A stretch of DNA of 64,000 nt from NCBI GenBank assembly GCA_003612405.1, contig RAYR01000012.1:114398-178397 (forward strand). The letters are read 5' to 3'. Within the stretch, counting starts at the first letter, position 1. Every line of letters starts with the position of its first letter. A program made the position numbers and the translations under genes. Below the pieces are notes generated by a model that worked only from the letters and a program-made list of their open reading frames with translations, ran no database searches and was not told the origin of the DNA. Source of the DNA: a bacterium 0.1xD8-71. Its GTDB lineage: Bacteria; Bacillota; Clostridia; Lachnospirales; Lachnospiraceae. Below are positions 34,482 through 42,815 of this stretch, one piece after another.

Positions 34482-34964
34482 ATGCAAGTGACTATTTATA
34501 CGGACGGTGCGGCCCGGGGAAATCCGGAAGGGCCGGGAGGCTATGGTGTTGTCCTGCAATATGTGGATACCAAAGGAAATCTGCATGAAAGGGAGTACGC
34601 CGCGGGTTATAAGAAAACAACCAATAACCGGATGGAGCTGATGGCGGCAATCATAGGGTTGGAGGCACTGACCAGACCTTGTGATGTGAACCTGATATCG
34701 GATTCCAAATATGTGACAGATGCCTTTAATAAACACTGGATAGAGAACTGGATCATAAAAGGCTGGAAGACAGCGGGAAAAAAACCTGTTAAAAATGTAG
34801 ATCTCTGGGAGAGACTGCTCAAGGCAAAAGAACCCCATAAGGTGGTGTTTACCTGGGTGAAAGGACATGACGGCCACCCGGAAAATGAGCGCTGCGACAA
34901 GTTGGCAACCACAGCTGCGGATGGTGCGGACTTACTTGACGATGAGGGATTGACCGTGCTATAA
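34482..34964 (+). CDS. rnhA: Ribonuclease HI
   Basis: Cuts RNA in RNA-DNA hybrids. The 160 residues carry the full acidic set: Asp in YTDGAARGN, Glu in NNRMELMAA, Asp in LISDSKYV and Asp near the end in NERCDKLA, plus the [11 protein letters not shown] loop. ATG 34482 is used, with GGAGG 6 bases upstream; the in-frame TTG at 34464 has nothing to support it. It begins 24 bases after the MutS-like gene. Confidence 0.95.
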   Translation: MQVTIYTDGAARGNPEGPGGYGVVLQYVDTKGNLHEREYAAGYKKTTNNRMELMAAIIGLEALTRPCDVNLISDSKYVTDAFNKHWIENWIIKGWKTAGKKPVKNVDLWERLLKAKEPHKVVFTWVKGHDGHPENERCDKLATTAADGADLLDDEGLTVL

Positions 34965-35022
34965 TAAGCCTAGTTTTGAGGCCGTATTGGTTATATAGAA
35001 TGAAGAGAGAAGGTTGAGACAG

Positions 35023-35199
35023 ATGACAAATTTGATTTTATTTGTAAACTCGTTTTTATCTTATTTTCTGTGTTTTGCATTGATTGTGGTACTGGTGGTA
35101 ATTGCCTGTATTATTGGGGCAAAGTGGCGCATCAGCAAGGATGCAAAAGCGGCTGCACAGGAAGCTGCATCGGATGAAGCACAGCAGACAGCCATATAG
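35023..35199 (+). CDS. Small single-pass membrane protein, 58 aa
   Basis: A 58-residue protein with a long hydrophobic segment (residues about 4-36, FVNSFLSYFLCFALIVVLVVI) followed by a charged, alanine-rich tail (KDAKAAAQEAASDEA). It probably sits in the cytoplasmic membrane. ATG 35023 is preferred to the in-frame TTG at 35014. No family recognised; a short terminator follows. Confidence 0.6.
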   Translation: MTNLILFVNSFLSYFLCFALIVVLVVIACIIGAKWRISKDAKAAAQEAASDEAQQTAI

Positions 35200-35208
35200 T
35201 CATTGTAC

Positions 35209-35238
35209 GGGGAGAGCGTCAGGCTTTCCCCTGTTTTA
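35209..35238 (+). terminator. Terminator after the small membrane protein
   Basis: GGGGAGAGC (35209-35217) pairs with GCTTTCCCC (35223-35231) with one wobble, then TGTTTTA. Confidence 0.65.
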
Positions 35239-35290
35239 TGGTATGAGCAGAAGAAGGTTCGCTGGGAAGGGCAGCGTATAAGGAGGCAGG

Positions 35291-36280
35291 ATGGCAAAGT
35301 CGCCGAATCAGAAACTGAAGTTACTTTATTTGTTGAAAATCCTGACGGAGCAGTCGGATGAAAATCACTGCCTGAGTGCCCAGGCGTTGATTGATGCGTT
35401 GGCGTCATATGACATTAAGGCAGAGCGCAAAAGCATCTATGATGACATTGCGCAGTTGAATGATTTCGGGTACGATATTGTTCTGTTAAAATCCAAGAAC
35501 GGCGGCGGATATTATCTTGCGGACAGGGAATTTGAACTGGCGGAATTAAAACTGCTTGTGGAGACGGTACAGGCATCCCGGTTTCTGACCTTAAAAAAAT
35601 CCAGGGAACTGATTGGTAAAATAGAGAAGTTGGCTTCTAAAGCAGAGGCGGGACAATTACAGCGCCAGGTTTATGTGGCAAACCGTATTAAGACGGCCAA
35701 TGAGAGTATTTATTATATTGTGGATGATATTCACAGGGCCATTCAGAATAATGAACAGATATCCTTTCCCTATCTGGAATGGAATCTTTCCAAGGAACTG
35801 GTGCCCAGGCGGGAGGGAAGACCATACAGGGTCAGTCCCTGGGCGCTTACCTGTAAAGACGAGAATTATTACCTGATAGCCCATGACGGGGAAGAGGACA
35901 AGATCAAGCACTTCCGGGTGGACAAGATGGGCAAGATAGAGATCCTTGACGGCATGAAACGGGAAGGGGCAGAGCTTTTTGAACGTTTTGACATTGCTGA
36001 TTACGCCAATAAGACTTTTGGAATGTATGGGGGTCAGGAGGAGACGGTTACCCTGGAATTTGAGAATCGGTTTATCGGGGTGGTGATAGACCGATTCGGG
36101 AAAGATGTGCCGGTGAGACAGCGGGACGAGAATCATTTTACGGTGCGGGTCAAGGTGGCAGTCAGCGGTCAGTTCTTCGGCTGGCTTACAGGGCTCGGTG
36201 CAGGAGCCTGTATTGTGTCACCGGAAGAGGTCACACAGGCATACCAGAACCATCTGCGGGAGGTACTTGCACAGTATTAG
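35291..36280 (+). CDS. WYL-domain transcriptional regulator with N-terminal HTH
   Basis: A 329-residue regulator. The N-terminal 70 residues hold a winged helix-turn-helix (AQALIDALASYDIKAERKSIYDDIAQL) and the middle (about residues 135-215) a WYL sensor (VSPWALTCKDENYYLIAHDGEEDKIKHFRVDKM is at residues 179-211, cited by position). WYL proteins bind nucleic acids or small ligands and often control defence or metabolism; none of the neighbours identifies the target. The start follows AAGGAGG, and an aminotransferase gene follows after 37 bases. Confidence 0.88.
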   Translation: MAKSPNQKLKLLYLLKILTEQSDENHCLSAQALIDALASYDIKAERKSIYDDIAQLNDFGYDIVLLKSKNGGGYYLADREFELAELKLLVETVQASRFLTLKKSRELIGKIEKLASKAEAGQLQRQVYVANRIKTANESIYYIVDDIHRAIQNNEQISFPYLEWNLSKELVPRREGRPYRVSPWALTCKDENYYLIAHDGEEDKIKHFRVDKMGKIEILDGMKREGAELFERFDIADYANKTFGMYGGQEETVTLEFENRFIGVVIDRFGKDVPVRQRDENHFTVRVKVAVSGQFFGWLTGLGAGACIVSPEEVTQAYQNHLREVLAQY

Positions 36281-36317
36281 ATAACAGGAGCGTAAATGCT
36301 TTGGAACGGAGAAGATT

Positions 36318-37484
36318 ATGGAAATACAATTTGCAGATCGTATGAAGGATTATGAGGAAGGGATATTTCAGGTTTTAAATGAGAAGAAAACACAGATGGA
36401 ACAGCAGGGGCGTAAGATTTATAACCTGTCTGTAGGGACACCGGATTTTCCGCCGGAACAGCATGTGATGGATGCCGTGACACAGGCGGCCCAAAAGCCT
36501 GAAAAGTACAAATATGCACTGGCAGACATTCCGGAGCTGGTGGAGGCGGTGATAGCCCGTTACCAGACCAGATACGGCGTGGAGCTTGCAAAGGATGAGG
36601 TGATGTCCGTCTATGGTTCCCAGGAGGGAATTGCCCATATCTGTATGACACTCTGTAATCCGGGAGATTATGTTCTTGTGCCGGATCCCGGTTATCCGAT
36701 TTTTGGAATCGGCCCTTCCCTGGCGGGCGCACAGATTAAGACCTATGCGCTGACCAAAGAGAACGGATATCTGCCTGTCCTTGAGGAAATGGATGAGGAA
36801 ATGCTTTCCCGGGTAAAGTGTATGATTGTTTCCTATCCCTTAAACCCGGTGTGTAAGACGGCGCCGGATAGTTTTTATGAAAAGCTGGTTCCCTGGGCGG
36901 CCAAACATCAGATTATCGTGATTCATGATAACGCTTATTCGGATATTATCTATGATGGCAGAGTGGGAAAATCCATCCTGCGTATTCCGGGAGCCAAGGA
37001 GAATGTGGTGGAGTTTTATTCCCTATCAAAATCTTTCAACTATACGGGAGCCAGAATGAGTTTTCTTGTAGGCAACCGGGAGATTGTGGCAAACTTTAAA
37101 AGATTCCGGTCACAGATAGATTATGGAACATTTCTGCCGGTGCAATATGGTGCAGTGGCAGCCTTGACGGGATCCGACCGGATGGTGAAAGAACACTGTG
37201 CGGAGTATCAAAGAAGAAGAGATGCGCTCTGCGGCGGTTTACGCAAGATTGGCTGGCAGATAGAGGACAGCGAGGGGACGATGTTTGCCTGGGCGGAAAT
37301 TCCCAGACAGTATGACGATGATGTGGCATTTGTCATGGAGCTGTTTGAAAGGACAGGTGTTCTGTGTACCCCGGGAAGCAGTTTTGGTTCTCTGGGCCAT
37401 GGACATGTACGGTTTGCCCTGACGCTTCCGGTGGAAATCATAAAAGAGGCTGTGGCCGCAATCGCCCGTACCGGTATGATATAA
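36318..37484 (+). CDS. Class I/II aminotransferase (PLP-dependent)
   Basis: A 388-residue PLP enzyme of the fold-type I aspartate/LL-diaminopimelate aminotransferase group. The lysine that holds PLP is in SLSKSFNYTG (about residue 237), with upstream Asn/Asp contacts in LNPVC and HDNAYSDIIYD, and the C-terminal arginine region in HVRFALTLP. The substrate is not clear; roles in aspartate, aromatic or diaminopimelate transamination are possible. Start supported by GGAG. Likely cotranscribed with the WYL regulator; a strong terminator follows. Confidence 0.85.
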   Translation: MEIQFADRMKDYEEGIFQVLNEKKTQMEQQGRKIYNLSVGTPDFPPEQHVMDAVTQAAQKPEKYKYALADIPELVEAVIARYQTRYGVELAKDEVMSVYGSQEGIAHICMTLCNPGDYVLVPDPGYPIFGIGPSLAGAQIKTYALTKENGYLPVLEEMDEEMLSRVKCMIVSYPLNPVCKTAPDSFYEKLVPWAAKHQIIVIHDNAYSDIIYDGRVGKSILRIPGAKENVVEFYSLSKSFNYTGARMSFLVGNREIVANFKRFRSQIDYGTFLPVQYGAVAALTGSDRMVKEHCAEYQRRRDALCGGLRKIGWQIEDSEGTMFAWAEIPRQYDDDVAFVMELFERTGVLCTPGSSFGSLGHGHVRFALTLPVEIIKEAVAAIARTGMI

Positions 37485-37514
37485 AGGGGCAGGAGTTGTA
37501 GTGGTTACATACCG

Positions 37515-37571
37515 AGGCTGCGAAGCGGAACTCGTAAGCGAGCTTTGTTCGATTTGTTATTCTGCGAAGCA
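37515..37571. repeat. Short imperfect repeats and hairpin, possible dispersed repeat unit
   Basis: CTGCGAAGC appears twice (about 37516 and 37562), and CTCG, TAAG, CGAG form a small hairpin between them. A 70-codon minus-strand frame across it has no ribosome binding site, so I read this as non-coding. It resembles short repeats in Clostridia but this is not verified. Confidence 0.3.
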
Positions 37572-37581
37572 AATTACTTTT

Positions 37582-37615
37582 GGGATATGTCACAAAAAAG
37601 ACATATCCCTTTTTG
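37582..37615 (+). terminator. Intrinsic terminator after the aminotransferase gene
   Basis: GGGATATGTC (37582-37591) pairs with GACATATCCC (37600-37609), loop of eight bases, then T6. Confidence 0.92.
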
Positions 37616-37638
37616 GTAGTTTTTCTGTGGCAGAGACA

Positions 37639-37667
37639 TTGACATAACAACGGTATTATCTTATACT
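37639..37667 (+). promoter_or_regulatory. Consensus sigma-A promoter of nrdD2-nrdG2-dut
   Basis: TTGACA (37639-37644), exactly 17 bases, TATACT (37662-37667). Expected start near 37674, just before the NrdR-box-like sites. Confidence 0.85.
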
Positions 37668-37676
37668 GGTTTTAAA

Positions 37677-37722
37677 CCACAAAATATAGTATTATTATGT
37701 TAACCGATACCATATTTTGTAT
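37677..37722. promoter_or_regulatory. Two NrdR-box-like sites, tandem
   Basis: CCACAAAATATAGTAT (37677-37692) matches 13 of 16 and ATACCATATTTTGTAT (37707-37722) matches 12 of 16 positions of the NrdR box consensus ACACwATATATwGTGT as I recall it. They are 30 bases apart, close to the 30-31 spacing known for paired boxes, and lie just downstream of the predicted start. Repression by NrdR with dATP is the expected control. Confidence 0.6.
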
Positions 37723-37781
37723 GAAGGAGAGAAGGCGAGTGGGAGAAGGACACCTGCCGCAAAGCACCACGGAGGGAATGT

Positions 37782-39971
37782 ATGAGTAGTAAATTTGAAT
37801 CGGATAGTCCTGCTGGAGAGAATTTCAGTTTGGAGTATCATCCGGAAAAAGTTGTGAAAGTAATCAAGAAAGATGGCAGCCTGGAAGCATTTAATGTGCA
37901 GAAGGTTATTGATGCGGTAGGAAAAAGTGCCTATCGTGCGCTGACTAAATTTACCGAGGAAGAAAAAAGGCATATTTGTCAGACTGTCATCGAAAAGGTG
38001 AATGAGTTGGATGAAGAGCAGATTCCGATTCAGATTATGCACAATATTGTAGAGAGCGCGTTGGAGGATGTAAAGCCCATTGTGGCCAAGAGCTACCGCG
38101 ACTATCGGAATTACAAACAGGATTTTGTTCGCATGATGGACGATGTCTATAAGAAGAGCCAGTCCATTATGTATATTGGGGATAAGGAGAACGCTAATAC
38201 GGACAGCGCCCTTGTATCCACCAAACGCAGCCTGATTTTTAACCAGTTTAACAAAGAACTGTATCAGAAATTTTTCATGACCACGGAAGAGATTCAGGCC
38301 TGCCGTGACGGATATATTTATGTCCATGATATGTCCGCCAGACGAGATACCATGAACTGCTGCCTTTTTAATGTGGCGGAAGTACTGAGCGGCGGATTTG
38401 AGATGGGTAATATCTGGTATAATGAACCGAAGACACTGGACGTTGCTTTTGATGTCATAGGTGACATTGTTTTGAGTGCGGCCAGCCAGCAGTATGGCGG
38501 TTTTACAGTGCCGGAAGTGGATAAGATATTAGAGCCCTATGCAGAGAAATCCTACAAGAGGAATGTTGAGAAATATACGAAACTCGGCGTCGATAAAGAA
38601 ACTGCCGAGGCGCAGTCCCTGGCAGATGTGAAGAAGGAGTTTGAACAGGGCTTCCAGGGTTGGGAGTATAAGTTTAATACAGTGGCAAGCAGCCGTGGTG
38701 ATTATCCTTTCATCACTGTGACAGCGGGTATCGGTACCGGACGTTTTGCTAAGATGGGTACCATCATGATGCTCAATGTGCGTCGTAAGGGACAGGGTAA
38801 GAAAGAGTGTAAAAAGCCGGTATTGTTCCCGAAGATTGTATTTCTTTATGATGAAAATCTGCATGGACCCGGCAAAGAGTTGGAAGATGTGTTTGAGGCA
38901 GGCGTCAAGTGTTCTGCCAAGACCATGTATCCTGATTGGTTAAGTCTTACAGGCAAAGGCTATATTGCCAGTATGTATAAACAGTATGGCAAGGTAATCT
39001 CCCCTATGGGATGTCGGGCGTTTCTCTCCCCCTGGTATGAGCGGGGCGGGATGCATCCGGCGGATGAAGATGACAGTCCTATCTTTGTGGGCAGATTTAA
39101 TGTGGGAGCAGTGTCTCTGCATTTGCCCATGATTCTGGCAAAATCCAGACAGGAGGGCAAGGATTTCTATGATGTGCTGGACTATTATCTGAATCTGATC
39201 AGGCAGCTGCATATCAGAACTTATGCTTATTTAGGAGAGATGCGGGCATCCACAAATCCGCTTGCTTACTGTGAGGGCGGTTTCCTGGGCGGCCATTTAC
39301 AGCTTCATGATAAGATCAAGCCAATTCTGAAGTCAGCCACCGCAAGTTTTGGCATCACAGCCTTCAACGAGTTGCAGGAGCTGTATAACGGCAAGTCTCT
39401 TGTAGAAGATGGTGCATTTGCTCTGGAAGTGCTGGAACATATTAATAATAAGATTACAGAATATAAAGAAGAAGACGGGCATCTTTATGCGATTTACGGT
39501 ACACCGGCGGAGAATCTCTGCGGATTGCAAGTGAAACAGTTCAGGGCGAAGTATGGTATTGTAGAAGGAGTTTCCGACAGGGAATATGTTTCCAACAGTT
39601 TCCACTGTCATGTGACAGAGGACATCACGCCGATTGAAAAACAGGATCTGGAGTATCGTTTCTGGGAAATGGCCAACGGCGGAAAAATCCAGTATGTCAA
39701 GTATCCCATCGACTATAACATGGAAGCCATCAAGACGTTGATCAGACGGGCTATGGATATGGGATTCTATGAGGGCGTCAATTTGTCACTGGCTTACTGT
39801 GATGATTGCGGCCATCAGGAACTGGAAATGGATGTCTGCCCGGTATGCGGCAGTCGTAACCTTACGAAGATTGACCGCATGAACGGATACCTGGCATATT
39901 CCCGCGTCCATGGTGACACCAGACTCAGTGATGCCAAAATGGCAGAAATCGCAGAAAGGAAAAGCATGTAG
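37782..39971 (+). CDS. nrdD: Anaerobic ribonucleoside-triphosphate reductase, copy 2
   Basis: A second class III reductase, 729 residues. The N-terminus has an ATP-cone (VIKKDGSLEAFNVQKVIDAV, about residues 26-45) for allosteric control. The core has NCCLFNV, MGCRAFL and GRFNVGAVSL. The zinc ribbon is CDDCGHQ and CPVCGS near residues 670-690. The glycyl-radical site reads RMNGYLAYSR near residue 701, unlike RTCGYIG in copy 1, so the two belong to different subgroups. It begins behind a consensus promoter and is followed by its own NrdG and a dUTPase gene. Confidence 0.95.
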   Translation: MSSKFESDSPAGENFSLEYHPEKVVKVIKKDGSLEAFNVQKVIDAVGKSAYRALTKFTEEEKRHICQTVIEKVNELDEEQIPIQIMHNIVESALEDVKPIVAKSYRDYRNYKQDFVRMMDDVYKKSQSIMYIGDKENANTDSALVSTKRSLIFNQFNKELYQKFFMTTEEIQACRDGYIYVHDMSARRDTMNCCLFNVAEVLSGGFEMGNIWYNEPKTLDVAFDVIGDIVLSAASQQYGGFTVPEVDKILEPYAEKSYKRNVEKYTKLGVDKETAEAQSLADVKKEFEQGFQGWEYKFNTVASSRGDYPFITVTAGIGTGRFAKMGTIMMLNVRRKGQGKKECKKPVLFPKIVFLYDENLHGPGKELEDVFEAGVKCSAKTMYPDWLSLTGKGYIASMYKQYGKVISPMGCRAFLSPWYERGGMHPADEDDSPIFVGRFNVGAVSLHLPMILAKSRQEGKDFYDVLDYYLNLIRQLHIRTYAYLGEMRASTNPLAYCEGGFLGGHLQLHDKIKPILKSATASFGITAFNELQELYNGKSLVEDGAFALEVLEHINNKITEYKEEDGHLYAIYGTPAENLCGLQVKQFRAKYGIVEGVSDREYVSNSFHCHVTEDITPIEKQDLEYRFWEMANGGKIQYVKYPIDYNMEAIKTLIRRAMDMGFYEGVNLSLAYCDDCGHQELEMDVCPVCGSRNLTKIDRMNGYLAYSRVHGDTRLSDAKMAEIAERKSM

Positions 39972-39998
39972 AGGTTTTCACATGAGGATATATATTTT

Positions 39999-40508
39999 AT
40001 GAGATACCATAATATTACGAAAGACGACATGCTAAACGGCGACGGCCTTCGCGTGGTGCTCTGGGTTGCGGGTTGCTCCCACTGTTGTAAAGAGTGTCAG
40101 AATCCTCTTACCTGGGATCCGGATGGCGGCCTGCCCTTTGATGAGGCAGCAAAACAGGAGATTTTTAATCAACTGGATAAACCCTATATCAACGGAATCA
40201 CCTTTTCGGGAGGAGATCCTCTTCATTCGGCAAACCGTCTGGATGTCAGAAGCCTGATGGAAGAAATCAAGCAGAAATATCCCAATAAGACAATCTGGCT
40301 CTATACGGGTGACCGTTGGGAAGATATCCTGCATTATCCTGCGATGAAGTTCGTAGATGTGCTGGTGGATGGAGAATTCAGGATTGAATTAAAAGATGTG
40401 AAGCTTTTGTGGAAGGGAAGCAGTAATCAGAGAGTGATCGATGTACAGAAAAGCCTGGATCAGACAGATTCGATGATTCCGGTGCTTTACTGCAACGATT
40501 ATCAATAA
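39999..40508 (+). CDS. nrdG: Anaerobic RNR-activating radical SAM protein, copy 2
   Basis: Radical SAM activase of 169 residues for the adjacent NrdD. The CxxxCxxC cluster motif is CSHCCKEC (about residues 27-34), and GGDPLH is the SAM-contact segment. It starts 27 bases after nrdD2 and is followed directly by dut. Compared with copy 1 the cluster motif differs in its middle residues, in line with separate subgroups. Confidence 0.95.
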   Translation: MRYHNITKDDMLNGDGLRVVLWVAGCSHCCKECQNPLTWDPDGGLPFDEAAKQEIFNQLDKPYINGITFSGGDPLHSANRLDVRSLMEEIKQKYPNKTIWLYTGDRWEDILHYPAMKFVDVLVDGEFRIELKDVKLLWKGSSNQRVIDVQKSLDQTDSMIPVLYCNDYQ

Positions 40509-40523
40509 ATGCGGGGAGACCAG

Positions 40524-40964
40524 ATGGGAACAGAGACAATTAAAATCAAGTATTTTACGGACAAGATAGAAAAGCTGACTTACATAGACGGGAAGTCCGA
40601 CTGGATTGACCTGCGTGCAGCGGAGGATGTGACCCTGGCAAAAGGAGAGTTCAAACTGATACCTCTTGGCGTGGCCATGGAACTTCCCGCAGGATATGAG
40701 GCGCATGTGGTGCCGCGCAGTTCTACTTTCAAGAACTTTGGCATCATCCAGACGAATCATCAAGGCGTGATAGATGCCTCTTACTGTGGTGATAACGATC
40801 AGTGGTTTATGCCGGTATATGCAGTACGGGATACGCAGATTCATGTCAATGACAGGATCTGTCAGTTCCGGATTATGGAGAACCAGCCAAAGATTGTTTT
40901 TGATGAGGTGGAACATCTGTCCCATGTAGACCGGGGCGGACATGGCAGTACCGGGAAGGCCTGA
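40524..40964 (+). CDS. dut: dUTP diphosphatase
   Basis: Hydrolyses dUTP to dUMP and pyrophosphate, keeping uracil out of DNA and feeding dTMP synthesis. The trimeric dUTPase motifs are all present: [40 protein letters not shown], and the glycine-rich [10 protein letters not shown] tail. ATG 40524, with GGGGAG upstream, is preferred to ATG 40509, which directly abuts the nrdG stop. Being in the nrdDG operon fits nucleotide pool control. Its terminator is shared with the next gene's control region. Confidence 0.92.
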   Translation: MGTETIKIKYFTDKIEKLTYIDGKSDWIDLRAAEDVTLAKGEFKLIPLGVAMELPAGYEAHVVPRSSTFKNFGIIQTNHQGVIDASYCGDNDQWFMPVYAVRDTQIHVNDRICQFRIMENQPKIVFDEVEHLSHVDRGGHGSTGKA

Positions 40965-40979
40965 ATCTGGTATTTATAT

Positions 40980-41009
40980 GCATAAGAAAACTCCTTCCAA
41001 GACATACTA
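40980..41009 (+). promoter_or_regulatory. Sigma-G promoter of the spoVAF-like gene, nested in a terminator
   Basis: GCATA (40980-40984), 18 bases, CATACTA (41003-41009) matches the sigma-G consensus GMATR, N18, CATNMTA at every position. The -10 lies at the edge and in the loop of the dut terminator hairpin, so transcription would begin near 41016-41018, past the 5-prime arm. Confidence 0.8.
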
Positions 41010-41045
41010 TGGGAAACAATGGTAAAGTCTTGGAAGGAGTTTTTG
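40987..41045 (+). terminator. Terminator of nrdDG-dut with ribosome binding site of the next gene in its 3-prime arm
   Basis: Bases 40987-41003 pair with 41027-41043 over 17 bp, then the T-run is short. The loop is 23 bases. The 3-prime arm holds GGAAGGAG (41032-41039), 8 bases before GTG 41048. Confidence 0.85.
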
Positions 41046-41047
41046 CG

Positions 41048-42511
41048 GTGAAGAATAATAACAGCTGGCAACAAAACGAACAAGGACAGCAGGGCGACAG
41101 TCAGAAAATGACGACGTCCTTGCAGGAGAGTATGGAATATATGAAGGCACATATGGTGCCAGATTCCAGTTTTGATGTGGTCTATCGTGTGATAGAAGTG
41201 GGCGGCAGACAGGCCTGTATCTATTTCATAGACGGCTTTTGCAAAGACGAACTGATGATGAAGATTCTCCAGTATTTTATAGGACTGAAAGCGGAGGATA
41301 TGCCAAAGAGCGCCTATGAGATGTCTAAAAAAGCCACGCCGTATGTGGAGGTGGACTTAAAGGACAAATGGGATGATATTTTATATAATATCTTATCTGG
41401 TGTGTTTGCCCTCTTTATTGAAGGCTATGACAGATGTATATTGATTGATTCCAGGACATATCCGGCAAGAGGTGTGGAAGAACCTGACAAGGACAAGACA
41501 CTTCGGGGCTCTAAAGACGGATTTGTGGAGACAGTGGTATTTAACACTGCCTTGATCAGACGCCGGATCCGCAGTACACAACTGCGTATGGAGATGATGA
41601 ACGCCGGCAAGAGTTCCCAGACGGATATTGTACTGTGTTATATGGATAACCGGGTAGATCACGCTTTTTTGGAAAAGGTGAAAAAAAGGATCAAGGAGAT
41701 CCGGGTAGATGCGCTGACTATGAACCAGGAGAGTCTGGCTGAATGTCTGTATCAGCGCAAATGGTTTAATCCCTTTCCCAAATTTAAGTTTACGGAACGG
41801 CCTGATGTGGCGGCAGCCCAGGTTCTGGAGGGAGATATTGTGATTCTGGTGGACAATTCGCCTTCTGCCATGATTGTACCCACTTCCATCTTTGATATTG
41901 TGGAGGAGGCAGATGATTATTATTTCCCGCCCATTACGGGAACATATCTGCGGCTGTCCCGTTTTATTATTTCTATTCTCACTTATATCATGACACCTAC
42001 CTTTTTACTGCTGATGCAGAATCCGGACTGGGTGCCGGAATCTTTTCAGTTTATCATGTTACAGGAGGAATCCAATATCCCTTTGATTGCACAGTTTTTG
42101 ATTCTGGAACTGGCAATTGACGGACTTAAGCTTGCGGCAGTCAATACGCCCAATATGTTAAGTACACCGTTAAGTGTGATGGCGGCGCTGGTGTTGGGAG
42201 AGTTTTCTGTCAACAGCGGCTGGTTCAATAGTGAGGTCATGTTATACATGGCATTCGTGGCTATCGCCAATTATACACAACAGAATTATGAGCTGGGATA
42301 TGCCTTGAAATTTATGCGTATCATCAATCTTATCCTGACGGCAATGTTTAATCTTTATGGTTATATTGCGGCTGTTTTGTTTTTTGTGGCAGCTATTGTC
42401 TGTAATAAGACACTGTCTGATAAGAGTTATATTTATCCGCTGATACCGTTTAATTTCAGACAGCTTGCCAAACGTCTTCTACGTCTGAGATTACCGGAGG
42501 CAAAACAGTGA
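41048..42511 (+). CDS. spoVAF: SpoVAF/GerA-family spore germination protein
   Basis: Membrane protein of the forespore, family GerA/SpoVAF, 487 residues from GTG 41048. An N-terminal soluble part contains SYEMSKKATPYV-like sequence and the family segment PARGVEEPDKDKTLRGSKDGF (residues about 142-162, position only), followed by several transmembrane segments from about residue 300 (FIISILTYIMTPTFLLLM) and a C-terminal membrane bundle. GTG 41048 is preferred to ATG 41009, which lies in the loop of the hairpin and has no ribosome binding site. SpoVAF is usually with the spoVA operon; here it stands alone. Confidence 0.9.
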   Translation: MKNNNSWQQNEQGQQGDSQKMTTSLQESMEYMKAHMVPDSSFDVVYRVIEVGGRQACIYFIDGFCKDELMMKILQYFIGLKAEDMPKSAYEMSKKATPYVEVDLKDKWDDILYNILSGVFALFIEGYDRCILIDSRTYPARGVEEPDKDKTLRGSKDGFVETVVFNTALIRRRIRSTQLRMEMMNAGKSSQTDIVLCYMDNRVDHAFLEKVKKRIKEIRVDALTMNQESLAECLYQRKWFNPFPKFKFTERPDVAAAQVLEGDIVILVDNSPSAMIVPTSIFDIVEEADDYYFPPITGTYLRLSRFIISILTYIMTPTFLLLMQNPDWVPESFQFIMLQEESNIPLIAQFLILELAIDGLKLAAVNTPNMLSTPLSVMAALVLGEFSVNSGWFNSEVMLYMAFVAIANYTQQNYELGYALKFMRIINLILTAMFNLYGYIAAVLFFVAAIVCNKTLSDKSYIYPLIPFNFRQLAKRLLRLRLPEAKQ

Positions 42512-42610
42512 TTACTGCAAATTATTTAAGTAAATTTAAGTTAATATTAGCTAAATATATTTTGGGGATTTGTGCATGGTTTACGAAAATAAAAAATCAA
42601 GTGTTGATGT

Positions 42611-42640
42611 CTTGTTATTTTATGTTTTAACAAGTAGAAT
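42611..42640 (+). promoter_or_regulatory. Promoter with overlapping palindrome for the glycosidase locus
   Basis: TTGTTA (42612-42617), 17 bases, TAGAAT (42635-42640). CTTGTTA (42611-42617) and TAACAAG (42628-42634) form an inverted repeat across the -35 and spacer, which looks like an operator. Confidence 0.6.
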
Positions 42641-42682
42641 AGAGACAACCTTTTAAGAGAATTTATGTGGCATACAGGAATT

Positions 42683-42738
42683 TACAGCGAAAGCAGCCCA
42701 TTTCAATACGATGTTTTTCCAGAGGAGCTTTCGCTGTA
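42683..42738 (+). other. Long-loop stem in the leader of the glycosidase locus
   Basis: TACAGCGAAAGC (42683-42694) pairs perfectly with GCTTTCGCTGTA (42727-42738), 12 bp with a 32-base loop, in the roughly 170-base leader before the SGNH gene. No T-run follows closely, so it is not a simple terminator. It may be an RNA-level regulatory element. The rest of the 42512-42815 gap is A/T-rich. Confidence 0.5.
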
Positions 42739-42815
42739 GCCTGATGACTGGGAATGTCGAACAAACTTAAAATTTAATATAAAGTGATTAAAAATTAGTA
42801 GGAGGAATACATAGT

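Noticed and set aside
37438..37650. Minus-strand 70-codon frame across the terminator and repeats after the aminotransferase gene
   Set aside because: It runs through a clear intrinsic terminator, has no ribosome binding site and overlaps short repeats; it is likely non-coding.
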